Shown: positions 25,801-34,866, counted from the stretch's first letter. The stretch: DNA of 64,000 nucleotides from G963677325 sp963677325 (GCA_963677325.2 CAXXGM010000005.1:123658-187657), one strand, 5' to 3'. The notes: generated from the sequence alone by a model not told the origin. A program made the numbers and translations.

Positions 25801-25941
25801 TTCATCCAGTGACATGGAATTAAAAACAGAATCTACCCATTGATCTTTTTCGTATTTGTAAAAAGGGGGTCTTTTATTTGCTTGTGAAAACAAGAGCTGA
25901 CCTGAGATCAGAAAAACCAGTGAAAGGAATATGTTTTTCAT
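22861..25941 (-). CDS. Fusion of GH3 beta-N-acetylglucosaminidase and serine hydrolase (NagZ-AmiE-like)
   Basis: 1026 residues with a signal peptide (MKNIFLSLVFLISGQLLFSQ). Residues about 35-380 are a GH3 domain with the NagZ motif KHFPGHGDTDMDSH (about 208), which carries the His/Asp used by this subfamily, and FVVTDAMNMQGI. About 380-570 is the GH3 C-terminal domain. About 590-960 is a beta-lactamase/DD-peptidase fold with SLTK (Ser647, Lys650), YSDLGF and FGHSGYTG. The last 60 residues are basic and rich in K/T/S. In Bacillus subtilis, NagZ and the beta-lactamase-fold amidase AmiE are separate neighbours that act in turn on muropeptides together with NamZ. Here NamZ is divergently adjacent, so I read this as the fused pair, exported to the periplasm. 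Confidence 0.88.
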   Translation of the reverse strand: MKNIFLSLVFLISGQLLFSQANKRPPFYKYEKDQWVDSVFNSMSLDEKIGQLIMIPVFMNKGKSHIDEVIRQVRENKVGGFITMKGGPVNTAQLINRLQNASSVPLLVAMDAEWGLSMRLDSTIKYPYAMTLGAINDDSLIYEIGADIAKQCRRIGVNINFAPVADVNNNPINPVIGYRSFGDDPNKVAKKAILFSLGMQSQNVLPTLKHFPGHGDTDMDSHLSLPVISHPRSRLDSIELFPFREGIKNGVAGIMTAHLSIPSLDSTMMPASLSKQMIKKLLIGEMGFEGFVVTDAMNMQGIANHVKEGSPDVMALAAGNDMIEFITDPAKSIAAIKKGIKDGQISIEDINMKCRKILMIKRWAGLNKFKPIQTKNLYNDLNKSSYRMTLRNSIQKSLTVIQNKNGIIPLKKLDTLKIAAVSLGSDRISTFQNSLNRYKAVAYFNISKDAREQTIQKTLNQLKKFNLVIVGLNNLGVRASNKYSLSETQAELAREIASQNKSIFVIFGNPYVLNYLEGIEKANSIIVAYQETNETLDLAGQLIFGAFGSEGRLPLSLRNFSKFKEPLKTASLNRFKYTLPEEVGIDSTYLKNRIDSLINLGLKQKAFPGCQVFLAKNGKVFFNQCYGYHTYEADRLVQPDDLYDFASLTKIMAPLPAVMKLYDEKKININKKLSDYWPDWKGSNKQNILLTDILSHQARLQAWIPFWKQTVNKQGDFKPGYFSKDSSGVYSLHVSKNLYLINSYPDSVYASIRKSSLLKQRKYVYSDLGFIIFPRIIERVSKENYEHFLRENFYDRIGASTLTYRPYLYFPMDRLVPTENDQFFRHELLQGFVHDEGAAMLGGVSGNAGLFGTINDAAKMMQMYLNYGEYGGERYISESTMRDWTHRHFEKNRRAYGFDKPVPNNNLNNVYDAYPSPLSSDESFGHSGYTGTFAWADPKSGLLYLLFTNRVYPTRENNKLSQLSLRVLLQQTAYQALHQNEGEKPKVMLADTKQKTLITSNKNVKRHKAKVLTTKRKSSNVNKSKI

Positions 25942-26107
25942 TAATGATTAATTGAAACAGTATTTTGTTATCCTCAAAAATAGAGAAAAGCAAGTAAAAG
26001 GGAACCCTTTTAAATTTTTTTAATAAATATCTATTTATGCTATGTATTTTCATAGGTTATAGATATTTTCGTGCAAACTTGACCGTTAAAAATTAAAGTC
26101 ATGCATC

Positions 26108-27319
26108 ATGAATAAATGTTCTACTACTAAACAAAACCTTACAGCATTCGGCAGTCTGAAAGTATTGATATTACTGTTTATTATTTCCTCATTTTCACTT
26201 AATGCGCAGGTTAATCATATTATCCCCGGAGCTGATCAGCCGGAAAACTATTTGTCATTGCTTCAGAATAAAAATGTGGCGCTGGTAATTAATCAAACTT
26301 CTAATGTTAATGATCAGAGTCTTGCAGATTTCCTGTTGAGTAAAAAGATAAATGTAAAACTGATTTTTGCTCCCGAACACGGCTTTCGCGGTGATGCCGA
26401 CGGAGGTGCAACAATTAAAAATTCAGTAGATACAAAAACCGGATTACCAATTGTTTCGATTTATGGCAGTAATAGAAAACCTTTGCCGGAACAGCTTTCA
26501 GGAATAGATATGGTAATTTTTGATATACAGGATGTTGGATGCAGGTTCTATACGTATATTTCCAGTTTACATTATGTGATGGAGGCTTGTGCCGAAAACA
26601 AAATTAAATTACTCATCCTTGATCGTCCCAATCCCAATGGTGATTATTGCGACGGGCCTGTGCTGAAACCTGAATTCCGTTCGTTTGTTGGAACAGATCC
26701 TATTCCTGTGGTACATGGCTGTACTGTTGGAGAGCTTGCTCAAATGATCAATGGAGAGGGATGGCTTAAAAATGGTGTTAAAGCTGATCTTCAGGTAATT
26801 CCAGTAAAGAACTATACTCATGCGATGAAGTATGAACTTCCCGTCAAACCTTCTCCGAATCTACCCAATTACCACTCTGACCGGCTTTACCCTTCCCTTT
26901 GTTGTTTTGAAGCCACCAGCGTCAGCGTAGGAAGGGGTACAGAATTTCCTTTTCAGGTTCTTGGATATCCTGATCCAAAATTAGGTAAATTCAGTTTTAC
27001 GCCTGTAAGTATTGTTGGCACAGAAACAAATCCAATGCATAAAAACGTAAAATGTTATGGGGAGGATCTGAGAAATTTGAAAGAAGCCCCTCAATTTACT
27101 CTTTCTTTTTTCATGGACTGGTATCAAAAGTTTCCAGACGAAAAAACATTTATAAAGTCCGAACGCAGATTTAATCTTTTAATCGGCAATGACCTTGTAT
27201 TAAAGCTTATCAGAGAAGGGAAAACAGAAAAAGAAATACGCCAGTCCTGGCAATCCGAACTGAATGCCTACAAAGAGATGCGCAAAAAATACCTGATTTA
27301 TCCTGAAGAGAGGCTTTAG
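26108..27319 (+). CDS. namZ: Exo-beta-N-acetylmuramidase, NamZ/GH171 family (DUF1343)
   Basis: 403 residues with a signal peptide ending SSFSLNAQ near 34. The DUF1343 pattern is complete: VALVINQTSNV, KLIFAPEHGFRGDADGGA, GLPIVSIYGSNRKPL, MVIFDIQDVGCRFYTYISSL, LLILDRPNPNGDYCDGPVL and PSPNLPNYHSDRLYPSLCCFE, then GRGTEFPFQVLG. NamZ releases MurNAc from the non-reducing end of peptidoglycan chains (shown in B. subtilis and Tannerella). It is divergent from the GH3-hydrolase fusion (166 bases) and followed 80 bases later by a symporter, a layout that suggests cell-wall sugar salvage. Confidence 0.92.
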   Translation: MNKCSTTKQNLTAFGSLKVLILLFIISSFSLNAQVNHIIPGADQPENYLSLLQNKNVALVINQTSNVNDQSLADFLLSKKINVKLIFAPEHGFRGDADGGATIKNSVDTKTGLPIVSIYGSNRKPLPEQLSGIDMVIFDIQDVGCRFYTYISSLHYVMEACAENKIKLLILDRPNPNGDYCDGPVLKPEFRSFVGTDPIPVVHGCTVGELAQMINGEGWLKNGVKADLQVIPVKNYTHAMKYELPVKPSPNLPNYHSDRLYPSLCCFEATSVSVGRGTEFPFQVLGYPDPKLGKFSFTPVSIVGTETNPMHKNVKCYGEDLRNLKEAPQFTLSFFMDWYQKFPDEKTFIKSERRFNLLIGNDLVLKLIREGKTEKEIRQSWQSELNAYKEMRKKYLIYPEERL

Positions 27320-27399
27320 GTTTTAGGCTATAGGTAAGGGTTACTTTAGCCTATAGTCTTAAGCCTTCTTAATTATCAATTCCTAATTCTTAATTTCTC

Positions 27400-28866
27400 A
27401 TGAATCCCTGGCTTGTCGCATCTCTTTTAGGAGGATATTTTATTCTCCTGATCGTTATCTCTCAGTTAACCAGCCGATCTGCAACGACTGATACATTTTT
27501 TACCGCCAACCGCCAGTCTCCATGGTTTGTAGTAGCTTTTGGAATGATTGGTACCACCATTTCCGGAGTCACTTTTATTTCAGTACCCGGTGAAGTGGGG
27601 AATTCTGCAAGTACCTACTTTGAATTTATTATGGGTAATCTGGTCGGATTCTGGATTGTGGCACTGGTTTTATTACCTGTTTATTATAAGCTCAATCTGG
27701 TTTCCATTTATGGATATCTTGAGCAAAGATTTGGTTTTTATTCTTATAAATCAGGCTCATTCTTTTTCTTACTTTCAAGAACAGTAGGAGCTGCCTTCCG
27801 GATGTACCTTGTAGCCGAAGTCCTCCAGTTAGCCTTGTTTAATTCGCTAGGTATTCCTTTTGTAGTCACTGTGATGATCAGTATTTTGCTCATCTGGGTT
27901 TATACTTACAGGGGAGGGGTGAAGACAATTATCTGGACAGATTCCCTTCAGACCATTTTTCTTCTCACTGCAGTAATTTTGGCAATCAGCTATTTGTTTA
28001 CCTATTTTGGATGGACTCCCGGGGAAACATTCCGAAAAATTAACGAGCATCCTTTTTCAAAAATATTCGAATGGGAATGGAAATCGGATAAGAATTTCTT
28101 CAAGCAGTTTATCTCCGGGATTTTTGTCACTGTGGTGATGGTAGGTCTTGATCAGGATATGATGCAAAAAAACCTAACGTGTAAAAGTCTGAAGGAAGCA
28201 AGAAAAAATATGTTGACTTTCAGTGCCATTTTTGTTTTTGTGGTTGCTTTATTCATGGTATTAGGAATTCTTCTTTATATGTTTGCCGATGCAAACAAGA
28301 TCGCTATTCCGCAAAAATCAGATTACCTCTTCCCAATGCTTGCTCTTAATCATATGAGCAGTTTAATTGGTGTTTTTTTTCTTCTTGGTATTACTGCTGC
28401 CAATTATGCAAGCGCCGATTCGGCTCTAACTTCCCTTACTACCGCTTTTTGTGTTGATTTCCTGAATATTAATAAACGTCAGGATAATAAAAAGAGTCAT
28501 TTGCTCAGAAGAACTCATATTGCTTTTTCGTTCCTGCTCTTTTGTGTGATTATTTTATTCCGGATAATAAACAACCAAAGTGTGGTGGTGGCCGTCTTTA
28601 AAGCAGCAGGTTATACGTATGGACCTTTATTGGGGTTATTTGCTTTTGGATTATTGACAAGAAAACAGGTAAAAGATAAGTTTGTTCCAATCATAACTAT
28701 TCTTTCTCCATTACTTACCTGGTTGATTGATATCTGGTCTGTACAACTGTTCAATGGATACAAAATAGGATTTGAACTGATCATTATTAATGGTGCTATT
28801 ACTTTTCTGGGATTATTGTTAATCGAGAACAAAAATCCGTTAAAAATTGTTAATACTATCGATTAA
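27400..28866 (+). CDS. Sodium:solute symporter (SSS family)
   Basis: 488 residues, about 13 hydrophobic segments, beginning without a signal peptide (MNPWLVASLLGGYFILLIVI). SSS features include TSRSATTDTFFTANRQSPW after TM1, GMIGTTISGVTFISVPGEVG, and the TM8 region with ITAANYASADSALTSLTTAF, whose Ser/Thr residues form the sodium site. It transports a small solute with Na+ across the inner membrane. Being co-directional with namZ, it is a good candidate for MurNAc or muropeptide-sugar uptake, though substrate cannot be read from sequence. Confidence 0.9.
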   Translation: MNPWLVASLLGGYFILLIVISQLTSRSATTDTFFTANRQSPWFVVAFGMIGTTISGVTFISVPGEVGNSASTYFEFIMGNLVGFWIVALVLLPVYYKLNLVSIYGYLEQRFGFYSYKSGSFFFLLSRTVGAAFRMYLVAEVLQLALFNSLGIPFVVTVMISILLIWVYTYRGGVKTIIWTDSLQTIFLLTAVILAISYLFTYFGWTPGETFRKINEHPFSKIFEWEWKSDKNFFKQFISGIFVTVVMVGLDQDMMQKNLTCKSLKEARKNMLTFSAIFVFVVALFMVLGILLYMFADANKIAIPQKSDYLFPMLALNHMSSLIGVFFLLGITAANYASADSALTSLTTAFCVDFLNINKRQDNKKSHLLRRTHIAFSFLLFCVIILFRIINNQSVVVAVFKAAGYTYGPLLGLFAFGLLTRKQVKDKFVPIITILSPLLTWLIDIWSVQLFNGYKIGFELIIINGAITFLGLLLIENKNPLKIVNTID

Positions 28867-28931
28867 TTATTATCTTTGGAATGTAAATTCGGTATAACGT
28901 GTCCTGTATAAATTTGAAAATTATATTTTAA

Positions 28932-30362
28932 ATGATCAGGAGCTGTATTATAGGGCTGATTTTAGTCATCTTGTTCTCTTCCTTTTATTCCTGTGAAAAA
29001 GAAAAGATGAATTCTTCCTCAGAGGCGGTGCTCCGTTTTTCGACTTCAGTCATAAACTTCGACACACTTACTTCCATTGACCCAGCCATTAAAAATTTAA
29101 GGATAAGCAATCCTACGAATGAGAATGTTGTAATTTCTTCTGTTCGGCTTGCAGGTGGTAAACAAAGCAGGTTTAAACTGAATATAAACGGGGAAGTAGC
29201 CAATGAAACCGGGAATGTGAAAATTCCTTCCAATGACAGTATCTATATTTTTGTTGAAGCAGGAAGGAAAAAAGGATCAGCAGATGTTCCATCGGTTGGT
29301 GAGGATTCGATTATTTTTGCCTATAATGGCATAGAACAGAAAGTCAAATTACTGGCATGGGAGAATGATTTTAAGCTTATCAAATCCTCCATGATCAAAA
29401 CCACTACCTGGACCAATGAAAAACCCTATCTTGTTTATAATTATGCTTATGTAGATTCCGGACAAGGACTAACCATTGAACCGGGGACAAAAATATTTTT
29501 TCACGAGAAGGCAGGTTTATTCATAAAAGGCAGGCTCGAGGTCAAAGGAACCGCAGAGGAACCGGTCGAATTCAGAGGGGATAGAGTTGACAATTCCGGG
29601 AATGATGGTTATGAAAGATGGAATGGTATTGTATTGTTTTCAGGAAGCCACAATAACAAAATTGATCATGCGGTAATCCGGGATGCTAATATTGGCTTGC
29701 AGGTGGGCACTATTGAGCATGGTGGTTTTGCCTCCTTGACGTTATCCAATACGAGAATAGAAAATATGAGCTGGTCTGGTATATGGGCCATGAAATCAAA
29801 AATACTGGCTTACAATAATGTTATTTCGAATGTGAGATATTACAATACTGCTCTTCTTCTTGGCGGAGATTATCAATTCTATCAAACTACATTTGCAAAT
29901 TATTATAACGACACATCAACTGGAATCAGAAACACTGAAACCCTTGTTCTTTCAAATTACCTTGTTGATAACAAAAGTGGCAGAAAGTATGTTGGTGATA
30001 TGAAAGAGGCGGTTTTCGGTAACTGTATTATTACAGGGAACCGGGCCAATGAGTTATTGATTTCAATGGATAAGCGCGGTGGAACCAATTATTTTTTTGA
30101 CCGCTGTCTGATCCAGGTTTCGGATACTTTTAAATTTGACGGTTCCAGTCATTTTAAGGAAATATTACGTAATGTTAATCCAAGATTTAAAAACCCATAC
30201 AAAGGTAATTTTGAGCTGGATACATTATCGATCGTCAAGGATTTTGGTAAATCTTCTTATGCAAGACTTTATCCTTTTGATATAAAGGATATCTCCCGTT
30301 TTACAGATCCAGGTCCTGATCTGGGTGCCTATGAACGTATAGAACGGCGTGAAATAAAATAG
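28932..30362 (+). CDS. Lipoprotein with right-handed parallel beta-helix
   Basis: 476 residues. A lipobox (LFSSFYSC, Cys21) ends the signal peptide. Residues about 30-130 look like an Ig-like/abnormal-spindle-type beta domain (VINFDTLTSIDPAIKNLRIS, NDSIYIFVEA). From about 150 on there are repeated short strands (GLTIEPGTKIFFHEKAGLFI, KGRLEVKGTAEEPVEFRG, NNKIDHAVIRDANIGLQV) typical of a beta-helix. A surface or periplasmic role in binding or modifying a polymer is possible; no catalytic residue is evident. It lies 14 bases before the nuclease-like gene that follows and is probably co-transcribed. Confidence 0.8.
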   Translation: MIRSCIIGLILVILFSSFYSCEKEKMNSSSEAVLRFSTSVINFDTLTSIDPAIKNLRISNPTNENVVISSVRLAGGKQSRFKLNINGEVANETGNVKIPSNDSIYIFVEAGRKKGSADVPSVGEDSIIFAYNGIEQKVKLLAWENDFKLIKSSMIKTTTWTNEKPYLVYNYAYVDSGQGLTIEPGTKIFFHEKAGLFIKGRLEVKGTAEEPVEFRGDRVDNSGNDGYERWNGIVLFSGSHNNKIDHAVIRDANIGLQVGTIEHGGFASLTLSNTRIENMSWSGIWAMKSKILAYNNVISNVRYYNTALLLGGDYQFYQTTFANYYNDTSTGIRNTETLVLSNYLVDNKSGRKYVGDMKEAVFGNCIITGNRANELLISMDKRGGTNYFFDRCLIQVSDTFKFDGSSHFKEILRNVNPRFKNPYKGNFELDTLSIVKDFGKSSYARLYPFDIKDISRFTDPGPDLGAYERIERREIK

Positions 30363-30376
30363 TAACAGCAAGATCA

Positions 30377-31399
30377 TTGAAAAGGATACTTCCTGCCTTT
30401 TTTCTCTTTTTCTGTCTGATGATCATTTTTATGAGCTCCACGGCTCAGAAGAGTCATTATGTGATTTTTTATAATGTGGAAAATCTGTTTGATTATTTTG
30501 ATGATCCGCTTACAAATGATGAGTCTTATACTCCCGGAGGTGAAAATCATTGGACAAAAGAAAGGTTTTATGAAAAAATACGAATGATCTACAAGGCAGT
30601 CATTACAGGTTGTGAAGGTAATTTTCCGGATATAATAGGTCTTGCAGAGATAGAGAACAGATGGGTTCTTGAACAGCTGATAAACAAGACTCCGTTGAAA
30701 GAAGTTCCTTACGGTATTATTCATAAAGAATCACCCGATTTACGTGGTATTGATGTGGCTCTTTTGTACAGGAAAGATCGCATCGAGCCTGTTGATTTAG
30801 ATTTTTTGTCCATTTCCGCTACAGGCAAACATGCTTTTCAATCCAGGGATATTCTTTACTTTAAAGGCAAGGCAGATGGAACAACTCTCCATTTTTATGT
30901 CAATCACTGGCCTTCAAGAAGTGAAGGGTACATGGAATCAAAGGAAAAAAGGGACCTTGCTGCACGAGTTCTCAGGTCAAGCATTGATGCACTCAGAATG
31001 AAAGAAACAAATCCCAGGATTCTGATCATGGGTGATTTCAATGCCACTCCCAAAGAAGATTGTTTGTTGAAAATCCTTAAGTCAAAAATTATTTCAAAAA
31101 CTGCCGGAGAAAATACTCTGATTAATCTTTCCGGCAGATGGCTTAAAAACAGAGGAGGCACAGTTTGCAGAGCGGGTCAATGGGAAGTATTTGACCAGTT
31201 TATCTGTTCGGAAAATTTAATACATGGTGATACCGTACTAATCAAACCGGTTGATGTCAGAATTTGCCATCTCCCTTTTTTATTGGAAGAAGAAAAAAAT
31301 TACATGGGGCAGAAACCCTTTCGTACTTTTCTTGGACCTGCTTACCATGGAGGGGTGAGCGATCATCTGCCGATTATCACAATTTTTACAGTTAACTGA
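30377..31399 (+). CDS. Secreted endonuclease/exonuclease/phosphatase family protein
   Basis: 340 residues from a TTG start. TTG is preferred because it alone gives a basic n-region and full signal peptide (MKRILPAFFLFFCLMIIFMS). The EEP fold is clear: VIFYNVENLFDYFDD (metal-binding Asn), IIGLAEIENRWVLEQL (Glu), RGIDVALLYRKD, YVNHWPSR (His), ILIMGDFNATP (Asp/Asn) and VSDHLPIITIF (C-terminal Asp-His). It hydrolyses phosphodiester bonds in nucleic acids or small substrates outside the cytoplasm. Its 3' end overlaps the convergent acyltransferase gene by 8 bases. Confidence 0.9.
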   Translation: MKRILPAFFLFFCLMIIFMSSTAQKSHYVIFYNVENLFDYFDDPLTNDESYTPGGENHWTKERFYEKIRMIYKAVITGCEGNFPDIIGLAEIENRWVLEQLINKTPLKEVPYGIIHKESPDLRGIDVALLYRKDRIEPVDLDFLSISATGKHAFQSRDILYFKGKADGTTLHFYVNHWPSRSEGYMESKEKRDLAARVLRSSIDALRMKETNPRILIMGDFNATPKEDCLLKILKSKIISKTAGENTLINLSGRWLKNRGGTVCRAGQWEVFDQFICSENLIHGDTVLIKPVDVRICHLPFLLEEEKNYMGQKPFRTFLGPAYHGGVSDHLPIITIFTVN

Positions 31400-32573
31400 T
31401 CCCTATTTTATTACCCAAGACTTCTGATTCGCAGTTTTCGTAATTAAGAACTGGAGTAGCATACATCTTCAACCATAAATCCATTGCTTCGTCCTTGTCC
31501 TGATTTATTAACTGAAGTCTTTGATGAGTCATATCGAAAAAGGATTCCTTTTCTTCAAGTGTATATTTACTGAGATATTTTGAGGAATGAAAATATGAAT
31601 CGTATGCTATGTAATTATTCGGATAGAGCCTGTAATTGGTATAAATCTGCTTATCTATATATTCAGCAAGATTTTTCAGGTTTTCGTTAATAGAACCTTT
31701 CACGTCAATTCCTTCTAATGTTTTTTGGGTAATTGGAGGTGCGAACTGGATTTGAACCCGTCCCTTTGGGTTTTTCAATCCGCTTGCCATGCTGAGCAGA
31801 TCATCCATCTCTGTTTTCCTGAATTCATGATTCGATTGCCGTTCCAGAAGTTCTGCCACTTTCTCGTTGCCGCAAGGCTCAATCTCGTATGAAATAGTCA
31901 TAGGCACTATTCTCAAGTCGCTAAAACCTTTTACAAAAGAGGATTTTTTATTCGACATGTTAAGCATCTTAAGCAAAGAAGGCTGAGTTTGGTCAAAACC
32001 ATCCTTTGCTCTTCCTTCACGTTGAGCAATCCAAATGGAATCTCCGTTATTTTTTATTGAATACCTTATGTATTCGGATAATTGTCTTGAAGATTCCAGC
32101 ATTTGCTTAACAGGAATGTTTCTCTTCACAATGATGGAACGGTTAACCCGGGAAAGGTCCTCAATCCACGGCCAGATAAGCAGGTTGCTTCCCATGGCGA
32201 TTTGTGTGGATTTGTATCCGTAATGGTACATTTCAAGGTTCAGCAGGGCTGAATCCAGCACGATATCCCTGTGATTGGAAATATATAAATAGCTCTGATT
32301 TCTATCCAGATTTTCAAGACCCGATACGAAAAGACCATCGGTGCTCGTGTTGACAATATTCCGAAGAAAGGGAACCATGAACTTAAGCTGAAAAGATTCA
32401 ATGGTCCTGGTGTTGGCCATCTCTTCCTGAACTTTTTTAAGTTCGATTTCGTCATGAAACAACTTTTTCAAAACCTTCGTGAAGACCGGATCTCCCAGAA
32501 GTTTATTCATCATCTGAGGTATTTCTTCATCACGGTAAGGACGAATTTCATCGAAATTATGCCGAATCTGCAT
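31392..32573 (-). CDS. 1-acyl-sn-glycerol-3-phosphate acyltransferase-like protein
   Basis: 393 residues from Met at 32573 (MQIRHNFDEIRPYRDEEIP); an upstream start at 32615 adds 14 unlikely residues. The PlsC signature is present: motif I NHRDIVLD (HX4D), motif II region RVNRSIIVKRN, motif III WIAQREGRAKDG and a following proline motif near VPMTI. It transfers acyl chains in phospholipid or related lipid synthesis at the inner membrane. The N- and C-terminal extensions are those of the larger Bacteroidota version of the family. The stop codon overlaps the end of the convergent nuclease gene. Confidence 0.87.
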   Translation of the reverse strand: MQIRHNFDEIRPYRDEEIPQMMNKLLGDPVFTKVLKKLFHDEIELKKVQEEMANTRTIESFQLKFMVPFLRNIVNTSTDGLFVSGLENLDRNQSYLYISNHRDIVLDSALLNLEMYHYGYKSTQIAMGSNLLIWPWIEDLSRVNRSIIVKRNIPVKQMLESSRQLSEYIRYSIKNNGDSIWIAQREGRAKDGFDQTQPSLLKMLNMSNKKSSFVKGFSDLRIVPMTISYEIEPCGNEKVAELLERQSNHEFRKTEMDDLLSMASGLKNPKGRVQIQFAPPITQKTLEGIDVKGSINENLKNLAEYIDKQIYTNYRLYPNNYIAYDSYFHSSKYLSKYTLEEKESFFDMTHQRLQLINQDKDEAMDLWLKMYATPVLNYENCESEVLGNKIGIS

Positions 32574-32709
32574 GTCTGTATATATTATAATCTTCGATTT
32601 CAAACAAATGTACAAAAATAGCAGTTAAGACGAATTCTTTTATAAAAACACCAAATATTTATTTCCGGTTATTAAAAACATGGTATGGAAAGCACTTGCA
32701 AAGACGAAA

Positions 32710-34755
32710 TCAGAATTTAAAAAACAGCTCTGCTCTCAACTCTGTTCGTGAGTTTCCCTCGGTCTGATCATTGCCACTTCCCCATGATTTTGCGCTGGAA
32801 TGGATGGTGTGACCTGCTTTGAAATAAGCAGTTATGCTTCTTGTGGGCTGCCATCTGAGATTCAGATAGACCCGGTGTCCTGTGCCATGAAATTCTGGGA
32901 TTGAGAAACTATAAAGCAGATCATTTTCGTATGTATAAATCCTCGAATTGTAGCCATCGGTATTGAAAAATGCATACCTGATTGTCCAATCAAGGTGTGG
33001 AATCGGGGTAAAATCAAAATCCTGGTATGCTAAAAATCCATTTTCGGCTGTTTGATAAAAGCGGTAATGAACATGTTCAAACCTGTTTTTTAATGAAAAT
33101 AGGTTGTTTATTCTCCATTCGAGATGCAGCCGTAATTTATTAACCGATTCATCAAAATCAAAAGGCTCATCCGGCCCTTTGGTATATTTTTGGGGTTTGG
33201 TTTCAAACTTCCCCTTTATATAGAAATAAAACTTTTTAGAAAGTGAAAATTCAACCTGTGACATTAAATCTCTTCCGCTTGAGGTCGCCAATGTCGAATA
33301 CGTGAGCCATGGGAAATGATAAAAATCTGCATAACCTGAGATCTTTACTTTGGCAAATGGATATACTTCAATCCCTGTGTAAAAACCTCTTTCATTGCGA
33401 CCCTCGGATCCTTCGGAAAGGGGATTCCCATAGAAAGAATGGAATCCGGGATCAAAATACCGGTAGTAAAAGGACATATTCAATTGCGGATGCACATGCC
33501 ATATCAACCCCTGAACAAAGGCCGGTTTTTGATTCATCGACATGGCCGCTTCCCCGAAAAGCTGAATTCTATGGATGGCCCATTGGTAATCAAAGCCCGT
33601 ATTCGTATTTTCATTCCCTGAAAAACTTTTAGTCCTATAAGCTGCTGTTCCGGTGATCATGTTCAGATTAAACTGCTGATGACTAAACAATCCTCCCAAT
33701 CTGAAATTATTCTTTCTCCACTCGGCATAGGCCCCGAAATCTCGTTCTGACACTGCTTTCTCATCTTCGATTTCTGATTTGGTCCGGTGATAACCTCCGG
33801 TTTTTAAAGAGGTGAAAACCGTATCCCCCGACACTTTATCCAATGCCAGGTTGGCATCTCTTTTTTTATCCGAATAAAACAAGGTCATTTTTATGGATTT
33901 TTTACCCAGAACTGCAGCCATTCCCCTGAAATATTGATTCTCATCAGAAGAGGTATATGGACGGATGCCTTGTCCTGTTTTTACAATGTTGATCGCATTG
34001 CTTGATTTACCGAGTCCTGAACCGCTCCAGAAATTCAGACCCTGTCCAAATTTTAAATAATAATCTCCAACTGTAATTTGCTGTACAATTGATTTGCCTT
34101 GCCATGAAATGAAACCTGAATAGAAATCAAACCCCTTGCGATTGCTTCCCTTAAAAAGGTCTTCTCCTGGGTCATGATCCGTGATAAAACCTAATTCCAA
34201 TTTACCCTGAACTTCGAAATTATACCTTGTGTAAAGGCTGATTGGAAGTCCTGGGTATGCAGCAGGTTTATTTTCAGAAACTGATGAGTATCCCTTAGCC
34301 AGTGGAAAGGTGGTTTTGGCTCTCACCAAAAGCTTCTGACGGATTCTTTTTTCTTCGTTTTTATGGTCAGCCTGGATAAAAGAAATAAAAGGTTCCAATG
34401 CTTTGATGAGGCCTGGGGTCAGGGTCTTTAACGCATGAAGCTCATACGAAGAAATAAAATACCCGTAATTTTTCCGGTAATTCAGGATTTCATTTATTTG
34501 GTTGAGATCCAATAAATGGAGCTGTTCCAGTTCCTCTGAGCTGGCGCTGTTGATGTCGAGAGGATTTCCGGAATATTTTACAAGATCATCCAGAACCTGT
34601 GGATTATCATTCTCCCCATCGTCTGATTCACTCAGAGATTCAATGAGCTGTTCGATTTGCCTCTCTTTTTCATCGGTTAATTTCTGTGCGCTGACTTTTG
34701 CACAGAATGTTATCAAAGAAATTAATATTAAAAGATACCCAACTTTATCAGCCAT
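32710..34755 (-). CDS. Helix-hairpin-helix protein with outer-membrane beta-barrel
   Basis: 681 residues. After a signal peptide (ILISLITFCAKVSAQ) there is a charged region (EQLIESLSESDDGEND), then a helix-hairpin-helix repeat pair (NPLDINSASSEELEQLHLLD, YRKNYGYFISSYELHALKTL). From about 150 on there are alternating amphipathic strands with many aromatics, ending in F (RAELFFKF), typical of outer-membrane barrels. The HhH unit resembles ComEA, which binds DNA. A barrel joined to it is a recurrent Bacteroidota architecture without an established role; DNA uptake is a possibility, not shown. It is single, transcribed away from purE. Confidence 0.8.
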   Translation of the reverse strand: MADKVGYLLILISLITFCAKVSAQKLTDEKERQIEQLIESLSESDDGENDNPQVLDDLVKYSGNPLDINSASSEELEQLHLLDLNQINEILNYRKNYGYFISSYELHALKTLTPGLIKALEPFISFIQADHKNEEKRIRQKLLVRAKTTFPLAKGYSSVSENKPAAYPGLPISLYTRYNFEVQGKLELGFITDHDPGEDLFKGSNRKGFDFYSGFISWQGKSIVQQITVGDYYLKFGQGLNFWSGSGLGKSSNAINIVKTGQGIRPYTSSDENQYFRGMAAVLGKKSIKMTLFYSDKKRDANLALDKVSGDTVFTSLKTGGYHRTKSEIEDEKAVSERDFGAYAEWRKNNFRLGGLFSHQQFNLNMITGTAAYRTKSFSGNENTNTGFDYQWAIHRIQLFGEAAMSMNQKPAFVQGLIWHVHPQLNMSFYYRYFDPGFHSFYGNPLSEGSEGRNERGFYTGIEVYPFAKVKISGYADFYHFPWLTYSTLATSSGRDLMSQVEFSLSKKFYFYIKGKFETKPQKYTKGPDEPFDFDESVNKLRLHLEWRINNLFSLKNRFEHVHYRFYQTAENGFLAYQDFDFTPIPHLDWTIRYAFFNTDGYNSRIYTYENDLLYSFSIPEFHGTGHRVYLNLRWQPTRSITAYFKAGHTIHSSAKSWGSGNDQTEGNSRTELRAELFFKF

Positions 34756-34836
34756 CTTTTATGAATTAAATTTCAAAATGTCCGGAACAACTGAGAAAAT
34801 GACCGGACATGAATAAAATTCCTTCGGTTTATAAAA

Positions 34837-34866
34837 ATAAAAAGGAGGAAGTAAAAACTTCCTCCT
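34837..34866 (-). terminator. Rho-independent terminator of purE
   Basis: AGGAGGAAGT (34843-34852) pairs with ACTTCCTCCT (34857-34866) around a 4-base loop. On the minus strand it is followed by a T-rich run (CCTTTTTATTTTTATAA). It lies 36 bases beyond the purE stop. Confidence 0.85.
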
